A stretch of DNA of 64,000 nucleotides from an uncultured Lachnospiraceae bacterium (lineage in GTDB: Bacteria; Bacillota; Clostridia; Lachnospirales; Lachnospiraceae). The notes beneath the pieces were generated by a model. That model did not search any database. It was given only the letters and a program-made list of their open reading frames with translations, and was not told the origin of the DNA. How positions within the stretch are numbered: position 1 is the stretch's first letter; every line of letters starts with the position of its first letter. A program made the translations under genes and the position numbers. The DNA is taken from positions 1 through 64,000 of the forward strand of contig CANOEC010000020.1 of the NCBI GenBank assembly GCA_947564735.1. The letters run 5' to 3'. Shown here one piece after another: positions 61,459 to 64,000 of the stretch.

Positions 61459-62445
61459 TTACAATAATTGATTTCCGCAGTTTCCGCAGAACTTGGAACC
61501 TGTGGTGGGCGTTCCGCAGTTCGGACAGAACTTCGGTCCCGCACCTGTAGCCCCCGAAGGCTGCATTCCCTGCATCTGCGCATTCGCCTGCATACCGCCA
61601 TTCATATTCATCTGATTGACCATCTGCTGTCCCATCGCCAGCCCCATCTGCAGTCCTACCATATCAGAGGCAAGACCGCTCCCGCCATGACTTCCTTTTG
61701 CCATACCGTCTGCCGCCGCCATCTGGGCATATTTGTTCATATCGCCCACCATAGACTGTGCCGCTGCCTTCTCCTGCATCTTTTTGATTTCTTCCGGATA
61801 GGAGAAGCTTTCAATCTTAAAATCTGAGATGCCGATGCCCAGCTTGCGCATATCCATATCCAGATCGGACTCGATTCCCTTTGCAATATTTCTCGCATCC
61901 GCCTGCAGGTTGAACATGTCTCTGCCTTCTTTGCTGATCCAGCTCATCAGGAGCTGGTCGAGACTTGCTATGATACGTTCCTTAACATCCTCCACCGTAT
62001 AGGTCTGTCTGATACCAGCCAGCTTCTCAATCACCACATCATGCTCCACGATGCGGCAGTTGAACGTGCCAAAGGCACGAACCGGCATACCGCCCGGAAG
62101 CCCCGGCGCCTGTAAATTGATGGCGTTCTTCGTGCCCCACTTCACCAGCAGTTCCTTCGTGTTGATAAACAAAACTTCCGCCCGAAGCGGCGTGTTAAAT
62201 CCGAACTTAAAACTTTTTAACGTTGTCAAAAAAGGGATAATCTCCGATTCGATATCATAATCCCCGTCGTCCTCAAAGATCCCCTCCACTCTGCCGTTAT
62301 ATAAGAAAATCGCGTCCTGTCCCGGACGGATAATCAGTCTGGAACCTTTCTTAATCTCCTGATTCTGCCATTTATAGAACAGCACGCCTGCACCGTTCTC
62401 ATTCCATTCTACCAAGTTAGAAAACTGATTTTTGAAAAAGCCCAT
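61459..62445 (-). CDS. SPFH-domain protein with C-terminal zinc ribbon (YdjI-like)
   Basis: 328 residues. Residues 1-225 are a YdjI-type SPFH (band 7) domain: VLFYKWQNQEIKKGSRLIIR, AIFLYNGRVEGIF and GIGISDFKIESFSYPEEI. Then a Gly/Met/Gln-rich linker, and a zinc ribbon with CPNCG and CGNCG at the end. In Bacillus YdjI is recruited to membranes together with the PspA-like YdjF and membrane proteins in stress response. The next upstream gene here is a PspA-like gene, so the pair probably works the same way. GGAGG precedes the ATG. Confidence 0.85.
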   Translation of the reverse strand: MGFFKNQFSNLVEWNENGAGVLFYKWQNQEIKKGSRLIIRPGQDAIFLYNGRVEGIFEDDGDYDIESEIIPFLTTLKSFKFGFNTPLRAEVLFINTKELLVKWGTKNAINLQAPGLPGGMPVRAFGTFNCRIVEHDVVIEKLAGIRQTYTVEDVKERIIASLDQLLMSWISKEGRDMFNLQADARNIAKGIESDLDMDMRKLGIGISDFKIESFSYPEEIKKMQEKAAAQSMVGDMNKYAQMAAADGMAKGSHGGSGLASDMVGLQMGLAMGQQMVNQMNMNGGMQANAQMQGMQPSGATGAGPKFCPNCGTPTTGSKFCGNCGNQLL

Positions 62446-62495
62446 CTATTTCCTCCATCCATCTTCTCAAATAAATTCATCCCGAAAGTACTACA

Positions 62496-63179
62496 TTACA
62501 TACCCATTTCCGCTTTTAACTTCGCAAGTTCATCATCCACATCTGAACCTGCACCTGCATCATCATACTTGCTTGCCAGAGCGTCGATATCATTACCGGA
62601 AGCGGACTTATTCAGCTCCCCGATAGCGTCCGCCTCATCTAACATCCTGTTGACCTTCTCTTCCATTCTGTCAAATGCTGCCGCATTGTTGCCGGCGCTC
62701 TCAAGTCCCGCGCCCATCTGGTTAATCTTCTTCTGCGTTTCAGCCACTTTTACTTTTGCCTTCAGCATGTCGCGCTTACTTTTCATTTCGGAAATATCGC
62801 TCTCCAATTTGTCGTGCATCTGACGCATCTTGGCAGAGTTATCTTTCGCCAGCTCATAGTTCTTTGCCAGCACCTCTCTCTTCTGCGCAAGCTCGCTCTT
62901 TTTCGTAAGGAACTGACGGGCGTCGTTGTCATTACCCGCCGCGACCGCTTTCTTGGCATACTCGCCCATCTTTGCAATCTCTTCGTCACACTCGTCTAAT
63001 TTTCTCTTGGCGCTCTTTTCCTCCGCCATGATGGATGCGGTCTCTGCTTTTACCTTTGCAAAATCAGATTCCAGATTTCTAAGATACTGGTCAATCATCT
63101 TCTCCGGGTCTTCCGCTTTATCTAACAGTGCATTGACATTCGCAGCCATAATATCCTTGAATCTTGTCATAATTCCCAT
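62496..63179 (-). CDS. PspA/IM30 family protein
   Basis: 227 residues from ATG 63177-63179 (GGAGGG upstream; a longer reading to 63248 is rejected). The protein is almost all coiled coil, with the PspA start MGIMTRFKDIMAANVNALLD and EDPEKMIDQYLRNLESDFAK. The family forms helical ESCRT-III-like rods that protect or remodel the cytoplasmic membrane. It lies 50 bp upstream of the SPFH gene. Confidence 0.9.
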   Translation of the reverse strand: MGIMTRFKDIMAANVNALLDKAEDPEKMIDQYLRNLESDFAKVKAETASIMAEEKSAKRKLDECDEEIAKMGEYAKKAVAAGNDNDARQFLTKKSELAQKREVLAKNYELAKDNSAKMRQMHDKLESDISEMKSKRDMLKAKVKVAETQKKINQMGAGLESAGNNAAAFDRMEEKVNRMLDEADAIGELNKSASGNDIDALASKYDDAGAGSDVDDELAKLKAEMGM

Positions 63180-63263
63180 AATAATACCCTCCGTCTTGTT
63201 TTTTAGTATTGTCTGCTCCCCTATTGTTTCTGTTCGTTTCTTAAACAACGCCAGATCTTCCGC

Positions 63264-64000
63264 TTACATATCCCGCTTAAGCTGCATTGCCTGCTCGTTT
63301 AAATTCTCCACCAGCCGGCTCACTTCCTGCACGATTCCCGTATTCCGGTCGCTGACAGTGTATGTCTCCTGAGAGTGCGCAGTCACTTCCTCTACAATTG
63401 CAGAAATTGTCTGAATGCTCTCCACAATGCCGCTGTTTGCCACCGCCAGCCTTGATACCGCATCATTCAGATAAGCGCTCTGTTCATCTACCCGGTTTGT
63501 ACTCTCTGCAATCATTCCAAAGCTGTCCGAAGCCTGCACCGCCGACTCGCTCTGTTTTCTGCTGCTGTCCATCAACTGTCCGACTGCATTCACTGCTATC
63601 TGTAATTTTGAGGACACATTCTGTATCATTTCGGTAATCTTGACCGTTGCATCCTGCGTCTGGTTCGCCAGATTGGAAATCTCCGTTGCCACCACTGCAA
63701 ACCCTCTGCCCGCCTCTCCTGCGCGTGCCGCCTCTATGCTGGCATTTAGTGAAAGCAGACTGGTCTGGCTTGCCACACTGGTAATCAAATCAATGATAGA
63801 CTGCATGTTCTGCGTGTACTCCTCCAGAACCTTCATATCGTCTACCGCTTCTTTACCGACCGCTTCCGAAGCAGTCATCTGTTTCAACAGCATGTCTATA
63901 TTCTCCCTGCCGCTGCCCACATTCTCCTTCGCCTGCGTCATGCTGTCCGCAATACTCTCCACCACTTTCGCCATCTGCTCAATATTATTCTGGATTTCTT
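63264..64000 (-). CDS. Methyl-accepting chemotaxis protein, C-terminal part (runs off right edge)
   Basis: About 244 codons are inside the window and the frame stays open to the edge, so the sensor and membrane part are missing. The highly conserved hairpin tip reads TSLLSLNASIEAARAGEAGR and GFAVVATEISNLANQT, flanked by long coiled coils (KITEMIQNVSSKLQIAVNAV). It contacts CheA and CheW. It might sense a signal for motility or, since pilus genes are present, for twitching. It ends 84 bp before the PspA-like gene. Confidence 0.9.
   Translation of the reverse strand, partial: EIQNNIEQMAKVVESIADSMTQAKENVGSGRENIDMLLKQMTASEAVGKEAVDDMKVLEEYTQNMQSIIDLITSVASQTSLLSLNASIEAARAGEAGRGFAVVATEISNLANQTQDATVKITEMIQNVSSKLQIAVNAVGQLMDSSRKQSESAVQASDSFGMIAESTNRVDEQSAYLNDAVSRLAVANSGIVESIQTISAIVEEVTAHSQETYTVSDRNTGIVQEVSRLVENLNEQAMQLKRDM

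Noticed and set aside
1-64000. tRNA, rRNA or CRISPR loci
   Set aside because: I looked through the intergenic regions and recognised none; a dedicated RNA search could still find one.

Overview
The window looks like a chromosome segment of a spore-forming, low-to-mid GC Firmicute, most likely a Lachnospiraceae-type Clostridium. The evidence is the sporulation genes sigK, spoIIP and gpr, the clostridial type IV pilus (T4P) gene layout, and AGGAGG-type ribosome binding sites. Most genes lie on the minus strand, so transcription mainly runs from high to low coordinates.

Region 1 (1-27 kb) is a T4P and DNA-uptake region. In transcription order it holds sigK, an HD-domain protein, pilT, comM/yifB, dprA and pilB. 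Three paralogous Rpn-type genes and an MBL-fold hydrolase follow. A promoter near 14.7 kb then starts the assembly operon: pilC, the major pilin, the prepilin peptidase, a PilM-PilN fusion, PilO, four minor pilins (three of them very large) and a membrane protein cut by the window edge. The large minor pilins probably form an adhesive pilus tip.

Region 2 (27-38.7 kb) is housekeeping and sporulation: hemW, lepA, spoIIP, gpr, rpsT with promoter and terminator, a TPM-domain/zinc-ribbon pair, an SDR oxidoreductase, a PurF-like protein without the usual N-terminal cysteine, and a degenerate GGDEF protein. Small double-hairpin repeats sit between several of these genes.

Region 3 (38.9-47.6 kb) is accessory metabolism and transport: a GH51 arabinofuranosidase broken by an internal deletion, a GH43 glycosidase beside a relic of another hydrolase, a receiver-PAS-GGDEF diguanylate cyclase, and two MATE exporters, one with a divergent PadR regulator and matching operators.

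Region 4 (about 48.0-56.0 kb) reads as an integrated element. A large serine recombinase ends in the same VETVCLLS codons that lie inside rlmD 8 kb away, so the element appears to have entered the 3' end of rlmD. Its cargo is a YhcG-type PD-(D/E)XK protein with a 48-residue upstream gene, two GNAT acetyltransferases, and a restriction-methylase fusion whose nuclease motif is interrupted by an in-frame stop.

Region 5 (56-64 kb) holds rlmD, two small or uncharacterised proteins, pcrA, an SPFH/zinc-ribbon protein, a PspA-like protein and the C-terminal part of a chemotaxis receptor.

The most interesting system is the Rpn trio at 16.3-19.2 kb. The intact 16.3-kb copy has an internal ribosome binding site and start codon before its variable C-terminal part. 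The middle copy consists of exactly that C-terminal part with the same start signal. This is the layout expected for a gene-within-gene toxin-antitoxin (RpnL/RpnS) plus a free-standing antitoxin-like gene.
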